Shown one piece after another: positions 16,156-24,231 of a DNA stretch of 35,219 nucleotides. The position numbers and the translations under genes are program-made. Positions within the stretch are counted from its first letter, which is position 1; every line of letters starts with the position of its first letter. The notes beneath the pieces are model-generated. The model ran no database searches. It was not told the DNA's origin and saw only the letters and a list, made by a program, of their open reading frames with translations. The DNA comes from an uncultured Spirochaetaceae bacterium (GTDB lineage Bacteria; Spirochaetota; Spirochaetia; Sphaerochaetales; Sphaerochaetaceae). The stretch is taken from contig CALXLB010000008.1 in the NCBI GenBank assembly GCA_944389085.1, forward strand, positions 1-35,219, written 5' to 3'.

Positions 16156-17667
16156 GTGAAAAGCAAGAAAGTTGTACTGAAACTTGAGAACATCATGAAG
16201 ACATTTCCAGGAGTCAAAGCTGTAGATGATGTTTCCATTGAGTTCTATTCTGGAGAGATTCATGCTGTTCTTGGACATAACGGAGCGGGAAAAAGTACGC
16301 TTCTGAAGATTATATCAGGGGCACAGATAAAAGATTCTGGAAACATTATCCTCGAGGGCAGGAATATAGAGCTTTCCTCTCCAAGCGATGGTATCAGGGA
16401 AGGTATCTGCATGGTCTATCAGGAACTTGATCTGATTCCTGATTTATCTGGTGATGAGAATATTTTCCTTGGACAGAAGCGATTCCTGAATAAAGTTGGA
16501 TTGATTGATAGAAAAGCGCGTCTTGAAGCAGGAAATAAAATTATCAAACGTCTTTCAGATGATATCGATCTGACTGTCCCTGTAAGAAATCTGAGTGTTT
16601 CAAAACAGCAGCTGATAGCTATCGCAAAAGCTTTGAGCCATAACGCAAAGGTCATGATTTTCGATGAACCTACAGCAGCTCTGACGGAAAGCGAAACCAG
16701 CAAGCTTTTCGATATCATGAGACGTCTGGCGGATGAAGGTATTGCCATAATCTGGATCACTCACCGTCTAAATGAGGTTTTCTGTCTGGCTGATAAAGTC
16801 TCATTGATGAGAGAAGGGCATCTTCTTTCCACAGATTTGATTTCAGATGTCGAGATGGCAGATATCGTCTATGTCATGACAGGTGAGAAGGAAGAAGAAA
16901 TCAACAGTGTCAGAGAATGGAAACCATGTACTGGACCTGTAATGCTTGAGGTGAAGGATCTTTGTCTTGAGAAGACTTATAAGGATATCTCATTCCAAGT
17001 GCAGGCTGGTGAGGTTCTTGGCATAACCGGACTTCTTGGATGTGGAGCAACCGAGGTTGCCAAGACAATCTTTGCTGTATTGCATCAGGATTCAGGTGAG
17101 ATAATCGTTGAAGGAAAAAACACAAGACATCTGACACCTGAGAAAGCTGTCAGGTATGGAATGGCATACCTTCCTGAAGATCGCAAAACATCTGGTCTGA
17201 ATCTGATAAGCTCAGTCAGGAACAACATCAGTCTTACATCTCTCAGAAGGCTTTCCCGCTTTGGTTTTATGGATTTCAGAAAAGAAAAAGATGCGGTGGA
17301 GCAGATGATTGATCGTCTGTCAATTAAAGTTTCAAGTCCGTCACAGCTTGCGGGCCAGCTCAGCGGTGGAAATCAGCAGAAGATCGTTCTTGCAAAATGG
17401 CTTTTGCTCGATGTGAAGATCTTCATTCTTTGCGAACCGACAAGAGGTATTGATATCGGTGTCAAACGTGAGATTCACAGAATAATCAGAACTCTCGCGG
17501 AACAGGGGGCGGCTGTGATTGTCGTCTCTACAGAAGTCGAAGAAATCATGAATGTATCGGATAGGATGCTTCTTCTCTATGAAGGGGAGCCACTCCAGAT
17601 TGTCAAAACTGGTGAGAAGAGCCATTCCGAACTTATGAACATCATATATGGAGTCAGAAATGAGTAG
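16156..17667 (+). CDS. Sugar ABC transporter ATP-binding protein, RbsA/MglA type (two ABC domains)
   Basis: 503 residues with two tandem ABC domains, as usual for this class. The first has a full Walker A (GHNGAGKS, 40-47), Q-loop region YQELDLIP, a variant signature NLSVSKQQ and Walker B MIFDEPTAAL (Asp170, Glu171). The second has a degenerate Walker A (GLLGCGATEV), signature LSGGNQQK and FILCEPTRGIDIGVK. Asymmetric domains are normal in RbsA. Start is GTG at 16156 after ggagaa; an ATG at 16151 is out of frame. Its end overlaps the permease gene. Confidence 0.94.
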   Translation: MKSKKVVLKLENIMKTFPGVKAVDDVSIEFYSGEIHAVLGHNGAGKSTLLKIISGAQIKDSGNIILEGRNIELSSPSDGIREGICMVYQELDLIPDLSGDENIFLGQKRFLNKVGLIDRKARLEAGNKIIKRLSDDIDLTVPVRNLSVSKQQLIAIAKALSHNAKVMIFDEPTAALTESETSKLFDIMRRLADEGIAIIWITHRLNEVFCLADKVSLMREGHLLSTDLISDVEMADIVYVMTGEKEEEINSVREWKPCTGPVMLEVKDLCLEKTYKDISFQVQAGEVLGITGLLGCGATEVAKTIFAVLHQDSGEIIVEGKNTRHLTPEKAVRYGMAYLPEDRKTSGLNLISSVRNNISLTSLRRLSRFGFMDFRKEKDAVEQMIDRLSIKVSSPSQLAGQLSGGNQQKIVLAKWLLLDVKIFILCEPTRGIDIGVKREIHRIIRTLAEQGAAVIVVSTEVEEIMNVSDRMLLLYEGEPLQIVKTGEKSHSELMNIIYGVRNE

Positions 17668-18619
17668 AATTCAGCAGATATTCAAAACTATTTTCACTAA
17701 AGGCGGCAGAAATCTCGGAGTATTCCTGTTTATTGTTTTTCTCTGGATTCTCTGTTCGATCCTTTCCCCCTATTTCCTGCGGATCAACAATATCATGCTT
17801 CTGCTGAGGCAGTGTGCAACGATTTTGATTGGTGGCTGCGGCATGACGTTTGTCCTGATTACAGCCGGTACGGACCTGAGCGTTGGATCTATTGCAGCAT
17901 TGTCTGGAATGGTCATGGGAATCTGTGTGACAAATCATGGTCTTCCTGGATGGATTGCGATAATCGCCTGTCTTTGTGTCGGTCTTGTTGTCGGTACGAT
18001 AAACGGAATCCTGATCAGCAAGTTCAGACTTCAGCCGATGGTATGTACACTCGGTACGCAGAGTATTGTGACAGGACTGACGTTGCTTTCAACATCAGGT
18101 CGTTCGCTATTTGTAACAAATAAATTGTTCGTCAGAATAGGAAATGGGTCATTCCTTGAATTTCCGATACCTTTCCTTATAGCAATCGCATTGTTTGCGG
18201 TTTCATATATCGTTCTGACTAGAACGACCTTTGGACGGGCTGTTTATTCAATAGGCGGCAATGAGGAAGCTACGAGGCTTTCGGGTATCAATACAATCAG
18301 AACGAAAACTCTTGTATATACGATTTCAGGACTTGCAGCTTCCGTAGTCGGTGCAATCCTTGTATGTACTCTTGGTGCCAGTGAACCGACTGTCTGCCAG
18401 GATCTTGCTCTTGATTCAATTGCAGTAAGCGCCATTGGCGGAATAAGCCTTTTCGGAGGAGTCGGATCCATTGTAGGAACGCTGCTCGGTGCACTTCTGA
18501 TCGGAACAATCAAGAATGGACTGACGATGCTCAACATAGTTTCGTATTATCAGCAGCTCATCATCGGAACTGTAATCATCCTGGCAGTACTTATGGAACA
18601 GATCAAAAAGAAAAAATAA
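17660..18619 (+). CDS. Sugar ABC transporter permease, RbsC type
   Basis: 319 residues, about eight to ten membrane segments. Family features include GGCGMTFVLITAGTDLSVGS near the second segment, ALDSIAVSAIGGISLFGGVGS near residue 250, and TIKNGLTML before the last segments. I prefer the ATG at 17660, where ggag ends 6 bases upstream; ATG 17648 would add four residues. It overlaps the ATPase gene by 8 bases (or 20), as expected for coupled synthesis of channel and ATPase. Confidence 0.93.
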   Translation: MSRIQQIFKTIFTKGGRNLGVFLFIVFLWILCSILSPYFLRINNIMLLLRQCATILIGGCGMTFVLITAGTDLSVGSIAALSGMVMGICVTNHGLPGWIAIIACLCVGLVVGTINGILISKFRLQPMVCTLGTQSIVTGLTLLSTSGRSLFVTNKLFVRIGNGSFLEFPIPFLIAIALFAVSYIVLTRTTFGRAVYSIGGNEEATRLSGINTIRTKTLVYTISGLAASVVGAILVCTLGASEPTVCQDLALDSIAVSAIGGISLFGGVGSIVGTLLGALLIGTIKNGLTMLNIVSYYQQLIIGTVIILAVLMEQIKKKK

Positions 18620-18636
18620 GGGTTTGGAGGAATGGT

Positions 18637-19647
18637 ATGAATAACCTTAAATTAGCAGTCATCGGATGTGGAGTTCACAGCACAGCTAACATCATCTCTA
18701 CATTGCATTATCTGAAACAGCCTATTGCAGCTGTCTGCGCAAATCATCTGGATCATGCAGAAGCGGCTGCAAAACAGTATGGAATTGCTCATGCTTATGA
18801 CAATTACTTCAAGATGCTTGATACGGAGAAACCTGATGCTGTTTTCATCATAACAGACAGAAATTCCCAAGCCACGATTACCAAGGACTGTTTGAAGGCA
18901 GGGTGCCATGTCTTTGTTGAGAAACCACTGGGAATGAATGAAGCAGAAGCAAAAGATGTCTCTGATCTCGCAAAAGCTGTGAAGAAGCATGTTATGGTCG
19001 GTTTCATGAAAAGATTCTCTCCTGCATATTGCAAGCTCAAGGAAATAATGGAGAATCATGAGGAATTCGGAGATGTTCTCTCATTCATGGGAATGTTCGC
19101 TATTACATCAGGCCGTCCCGGATGGGATGATGATGTTTATATCAAGCAGGGCGGAATACATTACGTCGATCTTCTTCGCTTCCTTTTCGGTGAACTTGTA
19201 GATATCCATGGTTATACAAATTCTGTTGACGTTGAAGTTGATCAGATTTTCACGATGAGATTTGACAGCGGTGTCATCGGAAGCATGTTCTTTGGCGGTA
19301 TTCCTTCATGGAAAAGACACTGGGAAGAGATCTGCGTAAGTGGACGTTCAGGTTTTGCAAAAGTGAATAACATGATGAATGTCACATACCATTATGACAA
19401 ACCTGTAACTACAAAAGGCTCCAGATGGAAGACTATGGATGAACTTGACACTGTAATCACTCCTGTCTGTACATCCAGTTCAGGTGGCTGGCGAGATCTT
19501 TTCCTTAACGGATATGTAGGGGAGATTGAGCATTTCCTCGACTGTGTCGCCAATGATAGGACCCCAATCTGCAGTGCAGAGAACAATATCAGGACAATGG
19601 CACTTTGTGACAGCATTGTTTCATGCCTGAAAGGAAAAGGCAATTGA
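18637..19647 (+). CDS. Gfo/Idh/MocA family NAD(P)-dependent oxidoreductase
   Basis: 336 residues. The Rossmann part starts LAVIGCGVHSTANI (dinucleotide binding); the catalytic motif VEKPLGMNEAEA contains Lys96. The C-terminal beta domain carries the substrate-facing GGIHYVDLLRFLFGE. Family members oxidise or reduce a hydroxyl of sugars, inositols or their acids. ttggagg lies before the ATG. It follows the transporter directly, so its substrate is likely the imported compound. The precise reaction cannot be inferred. Confidence 0.9.
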   Translation: MNNLKLAVIGCGVHSTANIISTLHYLKQPIAAVCANHLDHAEAAAKQYGIAHAYDNYFKMLDTEKPDAVFIITDRNSQATITKDCLKAGCHVFVEKPLGMNEAEAKDVSDLAKAVKKHVMVGFMKRFSPAYCKLKEIMENHEEFGDVLSFMGMFAITSGRPGWDDDVYIKQGGIHYVDLLRFLFGELVDIHGYTNSVDVEVDQIFTMRFDSGVIGSMFFGGIPSWKRHWEEICVSGRSGFAKVNNMMNVTYHYDKPVTTKGSRWKTMDELDTVITPVCTSSSGGWRDLFLNGYVGEIEHFLDCVANDRTPICSAENNIRTMALCDSIVSCLKGKGN

Positions 19648-19666
19648 TAGGAGGAATCTGATAGAG

Positions 19667-20614
19667 ATGGGGAATGTCGGTGTTCTTGGCAGTATATCTA
19701 TAGATAATATTTTTTCTTCTACAGGTCTGCCTGCTAAAGGAGAGAGGGTCTTCGGGCACAAGCTTGGAAGCTTTGTCGGCGGTATTGGCTGCAATCAGGC
19801 AAGAGAACTTTCCAGATATCTGCATGGCGTGTATTTTCTCGGCCAGACAGGAGAGGATGAGAATGCAGGTTTCATAGTCAGATATCTGGCTAGGCTAGGC
19901 GTATGTACTGATAGGCTGAGAAAGCTTGCGTCTTATCAGACTGGCCAGACGTATATGTTCTCAATTGAAGATGGTAAAGATTATTTCTCAATCGTTGATA
20001 TGGGGGCAAATGAAGCCGGTCCTGATCAATCCTTCTCCCCGTCCTCCTGGCTTGAGAACATCGACGAGCTTCTGGTTTCTCTGGAGATTGATGGAGATAT
20101 TGCAAGAATGACAATGGAAGAGGCTGAAAAGCGTGGAATAAGAATATGGCTTTCAGCTTCTCCTGCTGAATGCTGCACTCCAGAGATCCTGAGGCTTGCA
20201 GACAATCTGATTCTCAATCTCCGTGAAGCAAGGATGCTTCTAGGGCTTTCTGGAGACACCCTTGATGAAATTGCCCATAGTCTTATTGCTGTTCATCCGG
20301 AAATGGAAAACATTGTTGTCTCAATCGGAGTCGATGGGGCGTTGCTTCGTACAAATAAAGGGCATGTATTGCATGCGCCTTCGTATGATGTTGGTCCTGT
20401 AATCGACCCAGTTGGAGCGGGGGATGCACTTGCTGGTGCATTCCTTGCCGCAAAGCTCAATGGTCTTTCTGATTGGCAGTCATTGTGTTATGGCACAATC
20501 GCTGGCAGTCTGGCTGTTTCCGTAAAAGGAGCCCAGTCTTCTACTCATGATGGAAGTACTCTCAGAAAAATATTTGAAAAAGAATTCGAGAATAACGAAA
20601 GGAGTCTAATATGA
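19667..20614 (+). CDS. PfkB family carbohydrate kinase
   Basis: 315 residues. It has the N-terminal GSISIDN and VGGIGCNQA (substrate and GG-x-x-x-N motif), NLREARMLLG in the middle, and the C-terminal signature DPVGAGDALAGAF with catalytic Asp253 in the GAGD anion hole. It phosphorylates a sugar with ATP, and the product could be the signal read by the RpiR-like regulator. The ribosome binding site taggagg sits 12 bases upstream of ATG 19667, a long spacing, but no better start exists. The stop overlaps the next ATG (atga). Confidence 0.92.
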   Translation: MGNVGVLGSISIDNIFSSTGLPAKGERVFGHKLGSFVGGIGCNQARELSRYLHGVYFLGQTGEDENAGFIVRYLARLGVCTDRLRKLASYQTGQTYMFSIEDGKDYFSIVDMGANEAGPDQSFSPSSWLENIDELLVSLEIDGDIARMTMEEAEKRGIRIWLSASPAECCTPEILRLADNLILNLREARMLLGLSGDTLDEIAHSLIAVHPEMENIVVSIGVDGALLRTNKGHVLHAPSYDVGPVIDPVGAGDALAGAFLAAKLNGLSDWQSLCYGTIAGSLAVSVKGAQSSTHDGSTLRKIFEKEFENNERSLI

Positions 20615-21381
20615 AAATTGGTTGCATAACATGGTCGCACAGACTTGAGAATCTTGATCTATTTGCATTGATGGATCACTACAAGAATGATTGTCATCTT
20701 GATGGAATTGAGCTATGGAACAATAGTTTCAGCTCAACCGATGATGAATATCTGCAGAAACTCAAGGAAAAATCAGATGAACTTTCTTTACCTATATATA
20801 GTGTAGCTTCCAAATGCCAGTTCGGGGATTTTTCCGATGCGAAGATAGAGGAGTGCAGAAAAACTCTTGTAAAGTGGCTTGATATCACAAAGAAACTCGG
20901 GGCTTCTATTCTGAGAATCTCCGTCGCAGGTGATGATCTGAGAAATCCTGATAACCAGGATAAGGTTTTCAAGACGCTTACCGATACATTGAATGAAACA
21001 CCGCATGAAGGAATCAGAGTTGGTATTGAGAACCAGGAACCAGGAGTCGTACAGAATTCTGCAGATGTCATGAGAATGGTAGAGAAGAGCAACGGACAGC
21101 TTTTCGTTGTCCTCGACAATGGCAGTTTCCTCGACAGAAAGACTTCTCCATATACCTTCATGGAAGATAATCTGAAATATGCCTGTGTTGTCCATACGAA
21201 ATTCTTCGATATCAACAGTGATGGCAGTGATAATGTCCTTGATTATTCCCGTATCAAAACGATTATCGATAAATCAGGATATGATGGATATCTTTCAATT
21301 GAATATGACAACAGTTCTGCATCGGCTATTAAAGACGTACCGCTCATTGCCGATTTCATGAGAAAGACTTTCAAGGAGTGA
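20611..21381 (+). CDS. Sugar phosphate isomerase/epimerase (AP_endonuc_2 TIM barrel)
   Basis: 256 residues of the xylose-isomerase-like TIM barrel. The likely metal quartet is visible: Glu140 in VGIENQ, Asp169 in VLDNGSF, His195 in VHTKFFD and Glu231 in LSIEYD. These enzymes interconvert ketoses or act on inosose-type compounds. It overlaps the kinase gene by 4 bases and precedes the BtpA gene by a few bases. Together with the dehydrogenase, it suggests an oxidise-then-isomerise scheme for the imported sugar. Confidence 0.88.
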   Translation: MKIGCITWSHRLENLDLFALMDHYKNDCHLDGIELWNNSFSSTDDEYLQKLKEKSDELSLPIYSVASKCQFGDFSDAKIEECRKTLVKWLDITKKLGASILRISVAGDDLRNPDNQDKVFKTLTDTLNETPHEGIRVGIENQEPGVVQNSADVMRMVEKSNGQLFVVLDNGSFLDRKTSPYTFMEDNLKYACVVHTKFFDINSDGSDNVLDYSRIKTIIDKSGYDGYLSIEYDNSSASAIKDVPLIADFMRKTFKE

Positions 21382-21382
21382 G

Positions 21383-22243
21383 ATGATGGGAAACGAGAAA
21401 ATATATAATTATGGTAAGGCATTTGCACGCATATTCAGTGTAAATAAACCGATTATACCAACGTTGCATCTGCTTTCTCTTCCAGGGGCACCATTTTATG
21501 ATGGCATGTCGATAGATGATATTGTTCAGTACACAATGGATGAAGTCGATGATCTTGTGGAGTGCGGGGTAGATGGCTTCATAGTTGAGAATCATGGTGA
21601 TATCCCTTTTGTGAAACCAGAAAGATTCCCAGATGAAACAATCGCTGCAATGGCAGTTGTCGGCAGGGAAGTAAGCAAAGTGTGCAAGAAACATAAGCTT
21701 GCTTTAGGCGTCAATTGTCTTGCCAATGCAGCAATTCCAGCTCTCAGCATCGCAAAAGCAATAGATGCTGATTTCATACGCGTCAATCAGTTTGTCAATG
21801 CTTACGTTGCAAACGAGGGGTTTGTTGAAGGTCTTGCAGGTGAAATCCTCAGATACAGAAAGAATATAAAAGGAGAGGGTATCGCGATATTCGCAGATGC
21901 ACATGTAAAGCATGGAAGTCATGCAATTGTTGCAGATCGTTCGATTGAAGAACAGGCAAAGGATGTTCTCTTCTTTACCGGGGATGCTCTTATCTGTACA
22001 GGTCAGCGTACAGGAGATGCCCCGACAGATGAAGAATTGAGGACAATCAAATGCAGGGAAGATGTACCTGTTCTCGTTGGAAGTGGAATGACTCCTGATA
22101 ATGTTGACAGGATACTGAGTGTTGCAGATGGTGGTATTGTAGCAAGTTATTTCAAAAAGGATGGAGTCTGGTATAACAAAGTCGAAAAGGACAGAGCCAT
22201 GAGATTCATGGACAAGGTACGAGAGTTCAGAGAAAAGCACTAA
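21383..22243 (+). CDS. BtpA/SgcQ family protein
   Basis: 286 residues of a TIM-barrel-like BtpA family protein. Typical segments are GFIVENHGDIPF, LGVNCLANAAIPALSIAKAIDADFIRVN, IFADAHVKHGSH and VLVGSGMTPDNVDRILSVADGGIVASYFKKDG. The family includes SgcQ of an enterobacterial sugar cluster and the photosystem-associated BtpA; no reaction is firmly established. The phosphate-binding look of GSGMTPDN and the GGIVASYFK end suggests a phosphosugar substrate. ATG 21386 has better spacing from aaggag than 21383. Last gene of the operon. Confidence 0.87.
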   Translation: MMGNEKIYNYGKAFARIFSVNKPIIPTLHLLSLPGAPFYDGMSIDDIVQYTMDEVDDLVECGVDGFIVENHGDIPFVKPERFPDETIAAMAVVGREVSKVCKKHKLALGVNCLANAAIPALSIAKAIDADFIRVNQFVNAYVANEGFVEGLAGEILRYRKNIKGEGIAIFADAHVKHGSHAIVADRSIEEQAKDVLFFTGDALICTGQRTGDAPTDEELRTIKCREDVPVLVGSGMTPDNVDRILSVADGGIVASYFKKDGVWYNKVEKDRAMRFMDKVREFREKH

Positions 22244-22281
22244 GAATCCCAGCTCTAAAAAAACTCAAAGAAGGGGGTTCT
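22243..22281 (+). terminator. Weak hairpin after the sugar operon
   Basis: agaatccc (22243-22250) pairs with ggggttct (22274-22281) with one G-U pair. The loop is long and no U-run follows, so it is at best a partial terminator. Confidence 0.35.
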
Positions 22282-22357
22282 AATTCCATCCGATTTGTGT
22301 TTAATATAATAGCGGATACCAAAGCAGTGCTCTGCTCTCCAAGGATGTCTGGCGTCG

Positions 22358-22385
22358 CCTCCCTGAGAAAAGGGAGGTCTCGTTT
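22358..22385 (+). terminator. Rho-independent terminator
   Basis: cctccct (22358-22364) and agggagg (22371-22377) form a 7-bp GC-rich stem with a 6-base loop, followed by tctcgtttt. It ends the sugar operon or insulates the lipoprotein genes. Confidence 0.7.
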
Positions 22386-22530
22386 TGAAAAAGGGGAGCA
22401 TATTCATTCAAAACCTCAAAATCATCATCATTTATCCTTACACTATTTCCTTTATGTGTCAGAATAAACCCAATAATTCCTTCAAATTCAAAAACAAGAC
22501 TACTTTTCTGCAAATTTCTGATTATTAAGC

Positions 22531-22560
22531 TTGACACCGGGGGGAATAGGGGGGTAGGAT
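22531..22560 (+). promoter_or_regulatory. Promoter with two G6 tracts in the spacer
   Basis: ttgaca (22531-22536), an 18-base spacer holding two runs of six G, and taggat (22555-22560). The -35 box is perfect; the -10 fits 4 of 6. Transcription would start near 22567, giving a short leader to the ATG at 22593. Confidence 0.65.
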
Positions 22561-22592
22561 GTGTTCAGAAATCTTTGGAGGATAGAATACAT

Positions 22593-23942
22593 ATGAATAG
22601 AAAAGGTATTCTTATTGGGGTACTCGCAGCTCTGATGCTCTTTGCATTCACAGCTTGCGAAAATGTAACCAGTGCAGATTATATTGCTTCTGCTGCTGTT
22701 ACAGGTGGTGGAGATACGGTTTATCTTCCTGGTGAAACTGTAGATCTTTCTGATTATACATTCTCACTTCTTATGATGGATGGTTCTACAAAGCCAGCAT
22801 CAGCAGGCGATTTCGTTTTCAAGGATGGTCTTGTTGTTAAACCTTCAGACAATAAGTTTGTTGGATATTACAAGGGAATGGCAAATCAGAATTTTGCTGT
22901 AGAACTTACAGTAAATGTAGGAACAATTTCTTCTTTGGAAATTGATGCTAAGGATGTTGCTGTTGACGAGTACTATGCACCAACAGAAAATGCAACAGAC
23001 AAATTCAAGGATGATAGCATCAATCTTGAAGGCTTAAAGGTAACAGCAACTTATACATTTGATGGAAAGACAGATGAAAGGGAAATTTCTCTTGACAATC
23101 CTTATCTCCAGAAAACAATGAAGGGTTCTGCGGCTGCAACTCCATCTGCATATACCGATGGTTGGAATGTAAGTTCAGTTTCAAATTACAATTTCATTAT
23201 TGTATGGGTAGGTGAAGAGGATAAAACAATCGCTGCTCCATCAGAAGATACAGCATATTATGCCGTAGACGTTGTAGCTAATCCTGTAACAAATGTTGAG
23301 CTTAAAGTTACAGATGGATATCAAATCTTCAAAGATAAAGATGGAAATGTAGTTGCAACAACTAAAGCTGCATATGCAATAGTTGCTGATGGTAAGATCT
23401 CAAAAGATTCTGAAGGTATTTACCTTGAAGTAACATATGCCAATGGTGAGGTAGCTGCTGTCGAAGAAACTGGAAATATTCTGTATAGTGCAAACTCTGG
23501 TACAACTTATGAAGAGGATGCTGTTGCTGATTTGACAGTTCCTGGTGCAGGAAATCTCAATATTTATGGAGAATACCAGGGACTTGTAGTAGACACAGGT
23601 CTTGATAGAAAGCTTACACTTGAGGTTCCAGTAATTAATGACAGCATTGTTGGAATTAAGGCTGTTGTTGCAGCAGGTGCAGATAAGAGAATAACTTGTG
23701 CTAATCATGCAGATGATATCGGAACTCTTTTCACTGTGAATTATGTAATGGCAAGCGATGATGAAGGCGAAGCTACTGGTGAATCTCTCACATATGGTGC
23801 TGAAGAGGATTATACAATAACAGCTCCTACTAGCTTTGATTTCTCTAAGAACCTTACTGGTGATAAAGTAGATTTCAATTTTGCTTCTGTCGAAGGCGGC
23901 TATACCTGTACACTTAAAGTTGAGCTTGGTCCTAACGCATAA
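22593..23942 (+). CDS. Surface lipoprotein with tandem Ig-like (Big_3-like) segments
   Basis: 449 residues. A lipoprotein signal peptide leads to the lipobox FTAC, Cys22 after cleavage. The mature part has four segments that look like bacterial Ig-like domains. The first is VYLPGETVDLSDYTFSLLM with DGST; the second has INLEGLKVTATYTFDGK; the third NVELKVTDGYQIF...VTYANGEV; the fourth IVGIKAVV...YVMASDDEGE. Group 3 Ig-like repeats often occur in surface adhesins. I start at ATG 22593, after tttggagg; an upstream TTG adds residues that spoil the signal peptide. It is the parallel paralogue of the gene at 24232. Function: probable surface-exposed binding or structural role; not proven. Confidence 0.78.
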   Translation: MNRKGILIGVLAALMLFAFTACENVTSADYIASAAVTGGGDTVYLPGETVDLSDYTFSLLMMDGSTKPASAGDFVFKDGLVVKPSDNKFVGYYKGMANQNFAVELTVNVGTISSLEIDAKDVAVDEYYAPTENATDKFKDDSINLEGLKVTATYTFDGKTDEREISLDNPYLQKTMKGSAAATPSAYTDGWNVSSVSNYNFIIVWVGEEDKTIAAPSEDTAYYAVDVVANPVTNVELKVTDGYQIFKDKDGNVVATTKAAYAIVADGKISKDSEGIYLEVTYANGEVAAVEETGNILYSANSGTTYEEDAVADLTVPGAGNLNIYGEYQGLVVDTGLDRKLTLEVPVINDSIVGIKAVVAAGADKRITCANHADDIGTLFTVNYVMASDDEGEATGESLTYGAEEDYTITAPTSFDFSKNLTGDKVDFNFASVEGGYTCTLKVELGPNA

Positions 23943-23952
23943 TCAGAATTCA

Positions 23953-23972
23953 TGCCTGCCTTTGTGCAGGCA
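23953..23972 (+). promoter_or_regulatory. Stem-loop between lipoprotein and HTH genes
   Basis: tgcctgc (23953-23959) pairs with gcaggca (23966-23972) around a 6-base loop, just before the taggagg ribosome binding site of the small HTH gene. There is no U-run, so it may protect the upstream message or reduce read-through rather than end transcription. Confidence 0.5.
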
Positions 23973-23988
23973 CGTCTAGGAGGACGAA

Positions 23989-24207
23989 ATGGAAGAGAAA
24001 ACAGCGTCCCTCCGACAGAGGATTCCGACTGAAAAACGTAAGGAATGTTTAGAGCTCTTTGAGCAGGGATACGGATACAAAAAAACTGCAAAACTTGCGG
24101 GACTAAACACGTATACGGTACGTGAATATAAACGCAGGTATGCTTCAGGTGACAATTCCTGGGCGGAAAGAGGAAGTCGTAATACGACCTCAATAAAAAA
24201 GAACTAA
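23989..24207 (+). CDS. Small helix-turn-helix protein (72 aa)
   Basis: A 72-residue basic protein. RKECLELFEQGYGYKKTAKLAGLN and TYTVREYKRRY read as a homeodomain-like helix-turn-helix of the type found at the N-terminus of IS3/IS630-type transposases. It has a strong own ribosome binding site (aggagg) and starts at ATG 23989. It lies between two paralogous lipoprotein genes on the same strand, and 24 bases separate it from the next ATG. It is either a small regulator of the lipoprotein locus or a domesticated or truncated transposase head. No catalytic transposase part follows. Confidence 0.7.
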   Translation: MEEKTASLRQRIPTEKRKECLELFEQGYGYKKTAKLAGLNTYTVREYKRRYASGDNSWAERGSRNTTSIKKN

Positions 24208-24231
24208 GAAATCTTTGGAGGAAAGGATACT

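Larger units (their letters stand above)
22244..22592. other. Non-coding region between sugar operon and lipoprotein cluster
   Basis: About 350 bases containing the two hairpins and the lipoprotein promoter listed separately. A 78-codon minus-strand frame (22301-22537) has no ribosome binding site or family motif and contains the terminator, so I do not count it as a gene. Confidence 0.6.

Noticed and set aside
21704..22240. 178-codon Cys-rich minus-strand frame
   Set aside because: A shadow of the BtpA gene; high Cys content comes from reading the reverse strand of its codons.
22301..22537. 78-codon minus-strand frame before the lipoprotein cluster
   Set aside because: No ribosome binding site, no motif, and it spans a terminator hairpin.
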